A stretch of 64,000 nucleotides of DNA from the NCBI GenBank assembly GCA_023014485.1, contig JAJOZX010001865.1, forward strand, positions 609,001 through 673,000, in the 5' to 3' direction. Source of the DNA: Bathynomus jamesi. Lineage: Eukaryota > Arthropoda > Malacostraca > Isopoda > Cirolanidae. The translations under genes and the position numbers were made by a program. Positions 21,096-31,115 of the stretch are shown here, one piece after another (position 1 is the first letter of the stretch; each line of letters begins with the position of its first letter). The notes beneath the pieces are model-generated. The model was not told where the DNA came from and ran no database searches. It saw only the letters and a list, made by a program, of their open reading frames with translations.

Positions 21096-21756
21096 AGCGG
21101 CAATAGAAATAATCTTCTAAGTCGTAACGACAGCTGCTCATTATATAAAGATACAATTCTTCAGGGTGAACAGTGTAGGCAAGCTCTGCCCTGTACCGCG
21201 CAAGTCCTTTGTACCAAAGTTCATGATATTCCTACATTCGATGAACCCGTCGAGCAGAGCGGTGTATACATATTCGAGTACCGTGTCAAAATAAATCATA
21301 TCCGTAACACGAGCGTCTAATATAGGCTTCAGCTTGCGGAATCTGACGATTTCAAATATTCTGTCGATGACGAATCAGTTTCGCGTGGGGACAAGAACGT
21401 TATTATCAGACACCTTCTTCCACATCAGTCGTACATCAATGCATGGCTGATCGTTATTTATACACAACGTACAAACAACGGCATATGAGGGGACAACACT
21501 AATCTCTTCTCTTCTTGTACCTACACCTGCAGGTATTTTATAACGGTCCTCACCCCACTTTTCAACTATCACGAAGACTCTATTCATCTCCTCAACATTT
21601 AAATAAATAACATTGCGTTTACCAGAGTTTGCTTGGCTACAAGTCGTTTCAAGTACGTAGTTAATGGCACCTGGTTTCACGCCTGAACACGCGCAATGAT
21701 TTCGTCACGGACACACCGTACACGGCATTGAGAATGCTTCTCAAAGGAAGTTCCAT
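21085..21756 (-). pseudogene. unnamed Polinton protein upstream of the 121-aa ORF
   Basis: Read leftward from a possible ATG at 21754-21756. A frame change near 21700, a TGA at 21375-21377 and another frame change near 21180 break a protein of roughly 220 residues. Segments include NVIYLNVEEMNRVFVIVE, YKIPAGVG, DMIYFDTVLEYVYTALL and LAYTVHPEELYLYIMSSC. I do not recognise the family. It is collinear with the following 121-aa ORF, so both were probably expressed together from the leftward strand. Confidence 0.5.
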
Positions 21757-23683
21757 CGTTATCTGCATTTGTATAAGTTTGTTCCCCATTTTCAAGGGGT
21801 CGCCTGTAAATATCTCCGATGACTCGTGTTCAAACAATTCCTTATAAAGGAACTGTATGTCAAATTTTGCCCCATTATGGGAAGAATATACACAGTAATT
21901 TTTTTAACTTGTCCGCTAATTTGACAATATATGATACAAAGAGATTCACAGGGCTGTCATGTGCAATCGTTTTAAAAACGTTTGTCCATTTACCACATTT
22001 GTGACACTCATCACACTCTACTTCAATGCACTCATCGCAGATAGTCTGGCTTACGAGTAGATGTGAGATAACCTCTTTGGTTTCACGGTTTGTGTAAGTT
22101 TCTATATCGTAGTACACGGTTATACAGAGTTTATTTTTAGGCTTAGCATCTTTCATATAACATACATGCTTCACTCCATCCGCCTTATAATTTTCATGAC
22201 ATGTAAAACAGTGAATTTCATCGCATTTATGCTCAAACTTACCCCAGTTATTCATCATATGAAACATGCCACATTCACAGATTCTCATTTTCCTGAAGCG
22301 CCAATTGACTTATGGAGCTCAAAGCATCTAATATTGAAAAATTTACGTCTACACACATTACGTTCCCTCTTCTCGGCTTCAACTACACGACTTTCACATT
22401 TGGGGCTTTTACACTGCTCACATAGCATGTGGCGTTCCTTACAATGTTTCACTATATCATCCGCAAACTCGAGACATCTCTTACACAAATCATGATGCCT
22501 TCCACATTTTCGACTTTTATCATAACTAGCTTAGAGAGTCCTTATATTACGGATGAGGAGATACGATGTTCCTGACAATCCTAAAATAAGTAGGGGCCAT
22601 GTACGATCTCGCACACAGCTTTTGAAAACATACACAGTCCTACGACGATCATCAATTCCAAATACAGCTATAAGAACATTCATTTCCTGCTCTACCCTTC
22701 TCAGCTCTTCAGGACCCATATTACACTCAAACTCAAGCTTGCAATCTGTAGCCAGTTTACGAGCACGCTGCACAACCGTAGGCAGCCAAATATTTTTGAC
22801 CCGGTTATTCAGTACAGTAAACATATGGGCTAAGACTACTGCTATAAAGCCGCAACCATGATCGACGTTTATATGCTTTCTGTAAATACAGTAGCCTGAG
22901 AATTGAAATTAAGAGTATAAGGTGTGGCACTATGACTGGCAACCCGGAATACTCTGTCAATATCTACCGTGAAGTTGTCCATATTGGAGGCTGTACTACT
23001 TTGAGAGGCCTGCATTATACGGCCCAAGATATATTCTATGTCTACAGCTGCCAAGCGTCTGAACGGTATTACTACCAAAAAATCATCTACATCCCCGTCA
23101 TCTGACCCGAACCCGAAGGACAACCTCGTCCGGACTTCACGTTCGTTGCGGTTCTGAAGGGCAAACTTCACAACACGCTCAACTACGCGCCGCTGTCCAA
23201 CACCGTTGCTATACACAGGGCTCCAGGGGCAACTCTGACCACGTAACGATTTCTAGTTAGGGCAGGGCTGGGGTTAGCGGTGCGCACCAGTTCGAATGTT
23301 ATACCTTCCTCCAAAGCACGAGAAGCTGCTGCTGGTGTGGAGCATGTACCCGGAATTGAACATGAATAATGGGGTATATTTGAGAAGGGAGCTAGTGTGG
23401 GGGTTGTGTTGTAAGACGTAGAGAGTTGGGGCTCTATTATTGGGGGTCTAGCAACCGGTGCACTCCTGGCACGTTTTATACCTGACGTGGAAGGTTCATC
23501 ATCGTGTCCCCGCTTTGAATTGCCACGTAGGGGAGGTGCCGCTGGTGAGGGTTCGTCAGCGGGGTTGGAGTCAGTAGCTACACTGTCATCGGGGTCTTGC
23601 GTAATATCGATGATGGAGTGCTGTACAGCGTCGTCATTCACGGTTCTGTGGAAGAAGAAAAACAAGAATATAAGGAGGAGCAT
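21757..23683 (-). pseudogene. DNA polymerase B, exonuclease part only
   Basis: Five consecutive minus-strand frames (23683-23183, 23216-22869, 22824-22531, 22488-22285, 22288-21875) form a Polinton-type family B DNA polymerase N-terminal half. It has a Pro/Ser-rich head, a Cys-rich region (CERHMLCEQC-like pattern near 22430, ECGMFHMM near 22270), the ExoI motif YYDIETY (Asp codon about 22106-22108) and an ExoII-type HNGAKFD near 21865-21885. After this the frame runs straight into the start of the next gene. The palm domain with its catalytic Asp motifs is absent, so a deletion removed the polymerase half. The head begins with a pyrimidine run ending CCACAG, which could be a splice acceptor instead of coding sequence. 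Confidence 0.75.
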
Positions 23684-23727
23684 TTAAATTTGTTATATTT
23701 TGTAAATGTTCCACTTAGGGGTGTGAC

Positions 23728-24384
23728 GTGTTAGAGATGGAATCTGTAGAAAAATTTAGGTTCACAAGGTTATCCACATGTATTATATCCGGCCCTACAG
23801 GATGTGGTAAAACTGTGTTCATGCTTAAAATCATTAAAGATAAGCGGGAGATGTTCTCAAAATTTTTGCATAAAGTAATATGGTTGTATTCGACGTACCA
23901 ATCAATGTTCAAGGAGTACCAAGATGATATTTTGTTCTACAAAGGCGTATATGACGTTAATTCGTTGAAAGGAAATGAGCATACAGTCATTGTAATTGAC
24001 GATCTCATGTTGGAAATGGATAAAACGCTTGCTGAGACATTTACAGTGTTCTCCCACCACCTTAACATAAGCGTATTCTTCATCAATCGGAATCTATTTC
24101 TCAAAAATAGATACATGCGCGATGTGTCGTTAAATACACAATATCTAGTCTTATTCGCGCAACGTAGAGATGTGCCACAAATTTGGGTATTAGCCAATCA
24201 AATGTTCCCGAATCAGCGTAAGGAGTTTTTGGAAGTTTATAAAGAAGCTACAAATCAGCGTTACGGATATTTGCTTTGTGACCTTCACCCGCGAAAACGT
24301 TTAGGTGCTTCTAAGAACGAATATATTCCCAACGAGCCTGAAACGGTGTATTCCAGAATGACAAATAGGCTAAGAAAACCGTGA
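23728..24384 (+). CDS. genome-packaging ATPase, FtsK/HerA type
   Basis: An intact 218-residue frame. Walker A is SGPTGCGKT at residues 21-29, Walker B is VIVIDDLM near residue 88, and an Asn/Gln-rich sensor segment lies near 120-150 (FINRNLF, NTQYLVLFAQRRD). This is the size and motif set of the Polinton/adintovirus packaging ATPase, which drives DNA into the capsid. It opens the rightward gene block and lies 44 bp from the divergent polymerase gene. It is the best-preserved gene of the element. Confidence 0.9.
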   Translation: MLEMESVEKFRFTRLSTCIISGPTGCGKTVFMLKIIKDKREMFSKFLHKVIWLYSTYQSMFKEYQDDILFYKGVYDVNSLKGNEHTVIVIDDLMLEMDKTLAETFTVFSHHLNISVFFINRNLFLKNRYMRDVSLNTQYLVLFAQRRDVPQIWVLANQMFPNQRKEFLEVYKEATNQRYGYLLCDLHPRKRLGASKNEYIPNEPETVYSRMTNRLRKP

Positions 24385-24424
24385 ATAAAAAAATCTATCA
24401 ACGATTGCCCGGGCATTGCAGCAG

Positions 24425-24669
24425 ATGTTTGTTAAAAATATCGACTCCGACTTTTTAAAATGCATCTGTGAAATCTGCTTAATGTTATAAAATGTAATGT
24501 GCCAATGAAACCCCCTCAGAAGGCTCGCCTACGTCGTTACAAGAACATATATACGCTCGCTCGTAAAAGTCAAACTGTGGGGAAGAAAAGCGAATTATTG
24601 TACAAAGAGGGGATCATTCCTCCCATCTTATTTTCAGTTTTGGGACCTTTACTGACTAGATTAATATAA
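24425..24669 (+). pseudogene. small core-type protein of the Polinton, frameshifted
   Basis: The first part (ATG 24425) reads DSDFLKCICEICL and is out of frame with the second part (from about 24490), which reads NVPMKPPQKARLRRYK, a short basic stretch, and a hydrophobic end PPILFSVLGPLLTRLI, closing at TAA 24667-24669. Small proteins with a Cys-containing head, a basic middle and a hydrophobic Gly/Leu tail occur in adintoviruses and Polintons, where they are compared with adenovirus core or pX-type proteins. Its role here is inferred from size, composition and position. Confidence 0.5.
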
Positions 24670-24676
24670 TGAAGAA

Positions 24677-25397
24677 ATGGTAGTGATTCCACACGAGGTG
24701 TATGCTTCACTGCAAAGTTCAAAGAGTCCAGACACGGTTCTAGAACCCCTAAAAGCAGGCTTAAAAGAATGGAAAGCGAATTGAGACCTATTAAACAGTG
24801 AAAAGTCACCTGATGAGAAAAGGATCTTGTACCAAGAGGCTCTGCAGAAATTTCTTCATGAGTACGAAGATTATAAGAATCCGACAGAGCTCCGTGGTTA
24901 TTAGGCACAGCGCGAGCAACGATGAGCATGGACATAGGACCTGGGCCCACGTTAGAGATGACCAACCAAAATAACGGAACGCAACACATCGAGCATGTAT
25001 TAAAAAGCAGTCTCCCACATAAATTGAGGAATAAAGGTTTAAGTCTTTATAATCTATTGAGTGAGGTCTCTATCATACAGCGGACCGATACAGGCGAGGT
25101 CATTGTTGAAGGAACAAGGGCATGTCGAATATCGTCGACATTGTCCGTGATCTGGTGAGAAAGTGGGACAGGCCCTCACCAGCAGGATAAAAGCATATTA
25201 AAGCAAGGCTACAACAAATAAATGTCCCTGAAACATTGATAGGAAATCTGAATAGGTTAAAAGACTTGAAGCGAGTCTCGCATGTGCCACAACTGATGTC
25301 GCCATCACCCACAACAGTAGCATCTCTGAAGAGGAGAAAGAAGAGACCAAACAACAACGCCCAACCTTATGCACATGTCTCGAAAATACGCAAATAG
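24677..25397 (+). pseudogene. unnamed conserved Polinton protein upstream of integrase
   Basis: Starts at ATG 24677 (MVVIPHEVYASLQ), immediately after the previous gene. In-frame stops are TGA 24782-24784 and TAG 24902-24904. A later frame has VDIVRDLVRK and, past a TAA near 25187, QQINVPETLIGN, before a Lys/Arg tail ending at TAG 25395-25397. The segment order (Leu-rich head, a short strand-turn region, then a VDLV-type helix) recurs next to capsid and integrase genes in Polintons. No enzymatic motif is visible and I give no function. Confidence 0.5.
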
Positions 25398-25409
25398 CTA
25401 ACATATTAA

Positions 25410-26467
25410 GAAAACGCTATTATGATATTTCTACCCCAGCCTCCTATGGCGGTGTTAATAGACTGTACAGAGGTGTTTACAATGATGGAGTAGGGAAAAA
25501 AGATGTTGAGAGGTTTTAGCGTGAGCAGGATGCTTATACACTTGATAAGCCGGTGAGAAAAAGGTTTAAAACAGCCAAGACAACAGCGGCTTCGATTGAC
25601 TCGATTTGGCAAGCGGATTTAACAGACATGTAAAGATATTCAATGTATAATGATGGCTACCGCTACATCCTATTGATAGATGTATTCTCTAGATATCTGT
25701 GGCTAATTCCTCTGAAAAATAAATCGCCTGAAACAGATGCTAAAGCTACTAAAACGCTGATGTTGAATGAAAACAGGGTTCCTGGCTATTTTTGTACGGA
25801 TATGGGGAAGGAATTTATAGGCTACGCTTTCCAGAACATGCTGACAGAGTTTAATATCAGTTACTACTACACTAGCAATTCTATACATAAGGCCTCTTTA
25901 GCTGAAAGAGTTCAACGTACCATAAAGGAACGCATGCATCGCTATTTTACACATAAAAACACATAGAGATATATAAACATTCTGGGGTCATTGGCCTTGT
26001 CATACAACCGTTTACACCATCGCAAGATTGGCACAACACCTAACGAAGTTTTAGAAAGAGGTATGCACCCAGAGCCTGATGTGAGAAGAGACAGAACACC
26101 GCAGCCACACTCTACACGTTTGAAAATCAATGATTATGTAAGGCTGTCGCGTTCGGAAAATAAATTCGCGAAGGGATTTGAGCAAGGATGGACACGTGAG
26201 ATTTTTGAAGTTAGTGCTATGAGACCTAAAGGCTAGATAATGATGTATTACGTTGAAGATTTGAATGGGAAAGAAATCGCAGGAGGCTTTTACCGCGAGG
26301 AGTTGCAGAAGTGGCATTTAATTTTGGAAAAAAATGTGTTTACAATTAAAAAAAATTTAGGCAGCAAAGGTTCAGGAAAGAGAAAAATGTACCTGGTGAA
26401 ATGGCTAGGGTACCCAGAAAGCTTCAACACCTATATAAAAGTTGATGCAATAATGAAGCTTAAATAG
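25410..26467 (+). pseudogene. Polinton integrase (RVE family) with chromodomain
   Basis: One frame with four stops (25517-25519, 25631-25633, 25964-25966, 26234-26236). The DDE core is recognisable: first Asp in WQADLTD near 25606, second in FCTDMGKEF near 25795, Glu in LAERVQRTIKER near 25902. A DNA-binding segment with LKINDYVRLSR follows, and the C-terminus has MYLVKWLGYP, a chromodomain signature, near 26388-26420. The protein would insert the element into chromosomes, and the chromodomain would read histone marks. A conventional start codon is not visible; the frame opens near YYDISTP. Confidence 0.85.
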
Positions 26468-26475
26468 TATACAAC

Positions 26476-27340
26476 ATGGCGTCTAACCACTTCTATATCA
26501 CACTCCCGTCCTCTTCTTCTCTGTCTGTACATCCTAACAACACACTAGCCAACTTTGTGACAGAAGTCCATGAACCCATTGAATTGGAACGTGATTCGTA
26601 GGAGGTGGGTTTATGCGAATTCCAGTTAGCCACCAAATTTTTAACTCTTGATAATGAACAGGACATATTTCTTATTCTTAGAAGATTCGTTGAGTGAAAA
26701 ATTAGGCATAACCTTAGATGATACAATGCGATCAGTCCTGTTCGGTGGGGTACAGTACTATAGTACAAAAGTAACACTAGGACTCGGTCATTATGACACC
26801 TCAGACATTGTGAGAGGCTTAAACAAGAGTTTTGAAAAGTCGTACCTAACAACCGATTTACTTTTTGAAGTCGTAAACATAGACACGCCTGCACACACGT
26901 TGAAGTTAAAATCAAAGATTAGTAGAAATATTAAAGACTAAAAGCTGTTCACAATTGTGGCCGATGATCGATATGGTGCAGCCCTCCAAAGAGACACCTT
27001 TCACGAGGTACAACATGACTTGTCCAGCCTAATGTATCAGTTGAAATTGGAGAAAGTGGGTGAAGGCTCTCCATCTCCAGACATGTGCTATATTTACAGC
27101 AATATCGTGGAGCATCAATTTTTTGGGGATACCCAGGCGCGCCTGCTGCGCATTGTACACATTCCCAACCATAGAGGGAAGAGTTTGAGCATTACAAAGG
27201 ACAAATCCCATTAAGTGAATGTTGCGACTAATCTATTAACCAATATCTCAATATATATAAGAACGATTGAGGGAAACATTTTTCCATTCGGTGATGGTAG
27301 CATAACAGTGAAGCTATACTTTCGTCGCATTCAATTATAA
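26476..27340 (+). pseudogene. Polinton structural protein, probable minor capsid (penton-like)
   Basis: Starts at ATG 26476. The head has FYITLPSSSSL and NTLANFVTEVHEPIELE, then a stop (TAG near 26599), then VGLCEFQLA. The C-terminal part (26957-27340) has MCYIYSNIVEHQFFGD, LLRIVHIPN and a TVKLYFRR end. This order is that of a conserved Polinton ORF located beside the major capsid gene and generally taken as a minor capsid or penton-type component. At least three frame breaks occur. Its TAA overlaps the next ATG (TAATG at 27338-27342), a viral-style junction. Confidence 0.6.
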
Positions 27341-27726
27341 TGACCCGAAAGCCTTTCACATTCTATCGCGGTGTGAGATATCAGCGTGGGAGTGGGCTTC
27401 GATCCATTTTTTCAACCATACTACGCACGGCTGTCCCATTGGTGAAGAGGAGGGCTAGATACCTCGGGAGGAAGGCGTTACAATCAGGTTTTAGCGCGGT
27501 AGAAGACATAATGGTTGAAACTAAACCTAAAGAAGGTCTAAGAAAACATTTAAAACATACACGGGACGAAATCATCAAAGATGCAGGGAGAAAAATGCGT
27601 GGTGGCGGAATGAAGAAGAGAGCTATCCGGAAGAAGGGGTTACCAACACGTGGCACTAAACGTAAAAGGACATCAAAAAAGTGTTCTAAGCGAATGAAAC
27701 CTATGGTTGATCATTTTCTTAACTGA
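27340..27726 (+). CDS. small basic Polinton protein, core/pVI-like candidate
   Basis: An intact 128-residue frame, strongly basic, starting inside the stop of the previous gene. Residues 16-50 (RGSGLRSIFSTILRTAVPL and following) look like an amphipathic helix with Arg and Gly, and the C-terminal 40 residues are Lys/Arg-rich. Residues 86-90, MRGGG, fit the adenain-type cleavage pattern (Met/Leu/Ile-x-Gly-Gly then x). Together with a protease gene 1.4 kb downstream, this suggests a processed core or membrane-lytic type protein. Family assignment is inference; the intact frame among decayed neighbours is directly visible. Confidence 0.65.
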   Translation: MTRKPFTFYRGVRYQRGSGLRSIFSTILRTAVPLVKRRARYLGRKALQSGFSAVEDIMVETKPKEGLRKHLKHTRDEIIKDAGRKMRGGGMKKRAIRKKGLPTRGTKRKRTSKKCSKRMKPMVDHFLN

Positions 27727-27806
27727 TAAAATCTGAGGACACTGCTCTCACGAATCATAGGCTGATTACTACTTGTCGAGGGAGGTGGCACTATTTCTGA
27801 CCCGTC

Positions 27807-29101
27807 ATGGCACGCTTCATCCATCCGTGTAGCTCACAATGTTGTAAATCGGAGCTGTCCCTCTTTCATATGCCCCACACAGGTTTTTATTGAGCATAGT
27901 GACTTTATTACAATTAACCCATTAAACACAATTAGTTCACCGAGTGCCCCTATAGAATTCGTGATACCCAGCTCAGGCCCATACTTTTTTATCCAAGCTG
28001 CATGCACATTTACGCGAAACTGCGTGTAGCCCATTCAGATGGAAAGGCCTGCAATGATAGTTACTCTGCATACCCTGAAACCAACTTTCTACACTCCATA
28101 TTCAGCCAGTGTGAGGTGTATTTAAATCAGATCAACAGCTCGGCAAGAAAGGGTTATTATCACCTACGAGCCTAGTTGGAAAATGTTCTCAACTTTTCAC
28201 AAGAAACGAAGGATACCTTTTTAACTGCAGAGGGTTATTATCAGACTAAAGACGAAAGTAGTATAAAGGATAAATTTAAAAATTCTAAAAAGATATACGG
28301 GTGTTTTGGACGTCTGCATACAGACTTCACGTTCCAGGAGAAACTGCTTATGAATGGGTGGTTGTGAAGTTAAAGCTCACCCGTACGAATCCTGAGATCT
28401 GCATAAATCTGGGGCCAGATCAAGAAGAGGGTGCAAAACCCGTTGTGATTCACATCATGGAAACATATCTGCGCGTACGGCGAGTGAAATTAAGTTCGCC
28501 GAAATATGTAGAAATTGAAAAAAATTTAATACACGCAACAGTAAAATGCCCAATTAACAGAGTACAGATCAAACTATACATGGTGCCCCCAGGGTTGGCC
28601 TCGAAGCAGCTAGAAAACGTGGCCCTGGGAGTTCTACCTAAAAGGTTGTTAATTGGAATACAGGATCACGCTTCGACGAATGGAAAATATAAAAAGAGCG
28701 CCTTTAATTTCGAGAATTTCGGCCTTAAAAATATAACTCTATACGTCAATGGCCTTGCGTTGGGTGGGACTATGGATACGAACTACTCACCAGACGCTGT
28801 GTTCCTGCTTTACGCGAGAGCTTATAGTAATCTGGCCCATATTGCTGGTGGCTGTGATGAGCTTGGGATTGACGTAACGCAGAAAGAATTTGTCGATCAG
28901 TTTAACCTTTACCCGTTTGATATCATCCCCGACTTATCTGCTAGTGTAAATACACACTTAAGTCCACAACAAAGTGGGAACATCTCAGGCAGATTGGAAT
29001 TCGCCAACCCGATAGACGCGCCTATTAGTGTGCTAGTATACCTCGAGTCAAAAGCAGTAATTCAGCTCGACCGCTTCCGGAATGTAGCCACAGACTTTTA
29101 A
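27807..29101 (+). pseudogene. Polinton major capsid protein, N-terminal part broken
   Basis: ATG at 27807 begins a Cys-containing head (HPCSSQCCKSELSLF) typical of the Polinton double jelly-roll major capsid protein. The next 450 bp hold frameshifts and stops. From about 28301 a clean frame of 266 codons runs to TAA at 29099-29101 with the C-terminal jelly roll: HATVKCPINRVQIKLYMVPP, KRLLIGIQDH, FNFENFGLKNITLYVNGLA, QFNLYPFDIIPD and an end in LDRFRNVATDF. The product would form the icosahedral shell. The C-terminal half is remarkably clean compared with the head. Confidence 0.85.
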
Positions 29102-29102
29102 A

Positions 29103-29537
29103 ATGGACGCGAATACACTCCAGAGTGTAATGAAAAGTGACTGAATCACACGCTCCAAATTTATCGGTGTGTTTGCGAAAAATGAAACATTGAAATTGCC
29201 AACTACGAGAGATTGGTGTAGTCTTACCGTAAATACCGACGTTGTGGGTAGTGAAGGTATTCATTGGTTTGCAATCTATTTTAAAAATAGGGAAAGAATG
29301 TACGATTTTCGCTCACTCGGTACTCAGCCCTGGAGTGACCCTGTTGGTGTACAATTTCTCGAAGAGCTGCATGTCCCTGAAATTGTCTGGAATCCTTACC
29401 GATTCCAAGGATATTTTAATAATACTTGCGGGATATATTGTCTTTCATTTCTCCTGCACATGTCACGTGGGAAGGGATTTATAAATTATTCGATTTGTGT
29501 GGACACTGAGATGAATGATGAATTGGTATGCAGATAG
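29103..29537 (+). pseudogene. adenain-like cysteine protease
   Basis: Starts 2 bp after the capsid stop (ATG 29103). One in-frame TGA at 29142-29144 is the only break in 144 codons. Catalytic candidates are His in GIHWFAIYF, Asp in MYDFRSLG and Cys in NTCGIYCLSF (Cys codon 29426-29428), in the order and spacing of adenovirus-type (C5) proteases used by Polintons to mature capsid proteins. The catalytic region is otherwise intact. Confidence 0.85.
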
Positions 29538-29714
29538 ATAAAAAAAAAGTTCCCATTTGTGCGCACTCGCTGTATTGTGTAGTTTTTCGTGTGTATATAT
29601 AATTGTAACTACATTGTGTAAAATGTCTCCATTAATATTAGTATTATTTAATGGACGCTAGTTCTGTAAGCTGAATTGTACTACAGTAAAACATGATTTC
29701 TACCATTTAATAAA

Positions 29715-29951
29715 TTGAATGAAAATAAAATGCGTCTTGTTCTTAACCACAAAATCTTACATTATTTCCTCGATGACCTGGCATTCGTTGGACCGGATGT
29801 GAGCCAATACCTCGAACCCGATATTCAAGTCACTGGGATGGCTGCGCGGTACCTCCAAATCGCCGTCGACTATTTGTTTTTCTTCAAAGCTGTCACGAAA
29901 AGTAGCTCTAACACGATCAAGTTCCGCATCGGCCCTTTAAGAAGAAATTAA
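29715..29951 (+). CDS. last Polinton ORF, 78 aa, faint histone-fold resemblance
   Basis: An intact short frame 177 bp after the protease; a second in-frame ATG follows at codon 5. No family is recognised with certainty. The stretch IQVTGMAARYLQIAVDYLFF has the same Val, Ala, Tyr-Leu, acidic-Tyr-Leu spacing as the central helix of histone H2A, and the tail ends IGPLRRN. That is a weak visual similarity only. It could equally be an unrelated small helical protein. Confidence 0.4.
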   Translation: MNENKMRLVLNHKILHYFLDDLAFVGPDVSQYLEPDIQVTGMAARYLQIAVDYLFFFKAVTKSSSNTIKFRIGPLRRN

Positions 29952-30121
29952 CATGATTAGTTCATACTGAATCATTTTTAATTAAAATCCAATTTTTTCA
30001 TAAATCGAATTGTATTCAGAAAGCCTAGCTCAGTACTAGTGCAAACTAATCTATAATTGAGGATACCCGCTATGAAACATTTACAACAAAATGTGAGTAG
30101 AAATATATTTTTACAACCACA

Positions 30122-30179
<58 letters not shown>

Positions 30180-30560
30180 AAATAACCACGAAGGAGACAG
30201 AATGGACATAATTAAAAACCTATTGTTTTTCACCAAAATACACACAGAGGAACATATATATATATATATATATATATGAGATAGAGAGAGAAAGAGAGGG
30301 AGCTGCAAGGCGTTACAAGTACACTAATTTACAGCGCTGGAAATACTTTTATCCTAACTGTGCATACTACACAATGCCCACCATCACAGGGTCTCCAGCC
30401 CAGGATCGTTGGAATTTAATGTTTTAGTAATTCTAAAACCCTACCTGTAGAACTTTCTATAAATTTATTAAACTTAAATATTTGATAAACAAAATTCACT
30501 CTCTAAATACTTAATAGAATACATTAATTACAGAAAGCCTCGCACAGCAACCTGTAATAA
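29952..30560. other. spacer with two (TA)n runs
   Basis: No gene seen. (TA)n runs lie at about 30124-30176 and 30254-30278. The segment CCTAGCTCAGTACTAGTGCA (30026) is repeated with few changes near 31432, linking this spacer to the repeat block downstream. Confidence 0.7.
30124..30176. repeat. (TA)n microsatellite
   Basis: Uninterrupted TA dinucleotides that give an Ile/Tyr ORF on the minus strand. Confidence 0.95.
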
Positions 30561-30841
30561 GGGTTGGATACGATTCGATGTGGCCGACTCGATGCGACCC
30601 AACTCGATGTGGCCGACTCGATGTCAGGACAACTCGATGTGATATCCCTAAGGGATATTGTGGTTAGTTTTAACGAAAATATCACAACTTAACCTAACCA
30701 ATCGTCAAGGGCGTATAGTTGACCTAACTGGGCATCGACTTGGCCTGGCATCGACTTGGCTTGACATCGAGTTGTCCTGACATCGAGTCGGCCACATCAA
30801 GTTGGGTCGCATCGAGTCGGCCACGTCGAATTGTCCCTGCC
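30561..30841. mobile_element. foldback insertion with 10-bp target duplication; cassette locus 2
   Basis: Long inverted arms made of CGATG-rich units (GTGGCCGACTCGATG, CAGGACAACTCGATG) surround one CCTAACC cassette (about 30672-30735). The decamer CCTGTAATAA lies on both sides (30551-30560 and 30842-30851). Long TIRs starting with GGG and a 9-10 bp duplication resemble Mutator-like elements; no transposase is present. Confidence 0.75.
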
Positions 30842-30889
30842 CCTGTAATAAACATGCAATTATATGTCAGGACACCGCGATGTATATAT

Positions 30890-31059
30890 GGAGGGGAGAG
30901 TTACAATAAAAGAAAACGTAGAATAGGGTACCCGGTTCAAATAATAAGCACAAAGCAAGTATCCTAACTGGGCTCAAAAGGAAGATTAGCTGGATGTGCT
31001 ACGCATCATCTGCCTGCACCGGGTAGCGAACCCGAGACCGAGTTGTTAACATATATTTC

Positions 31060-31115
<56 letters not shown>

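Larger units (their letters stand above)
20730..29951. mobile_element. decayed Polinton/Maverick (adintovirus-like) element
   Basis: About 9.2 kb holding the Polinton gene set: packaging ATPase, integrase with chromodomain, protein-primed-type DNA polymerase B remnant, major capsid protein, minor capsid candidate, adenain-like protease and several small conserved ORFs. Leftward genes (20730-23683) and rightward genes (23728-29951) diverge from a 44-bp gap. Full elements are usually 15-20 kb with long terminal inverted repeats; none was found here, and the polymerase domain is missing, so this is a truncated copy. Only the ATPase and the basic protein read as clean frames of the expected length. 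Confidence 0.9.
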
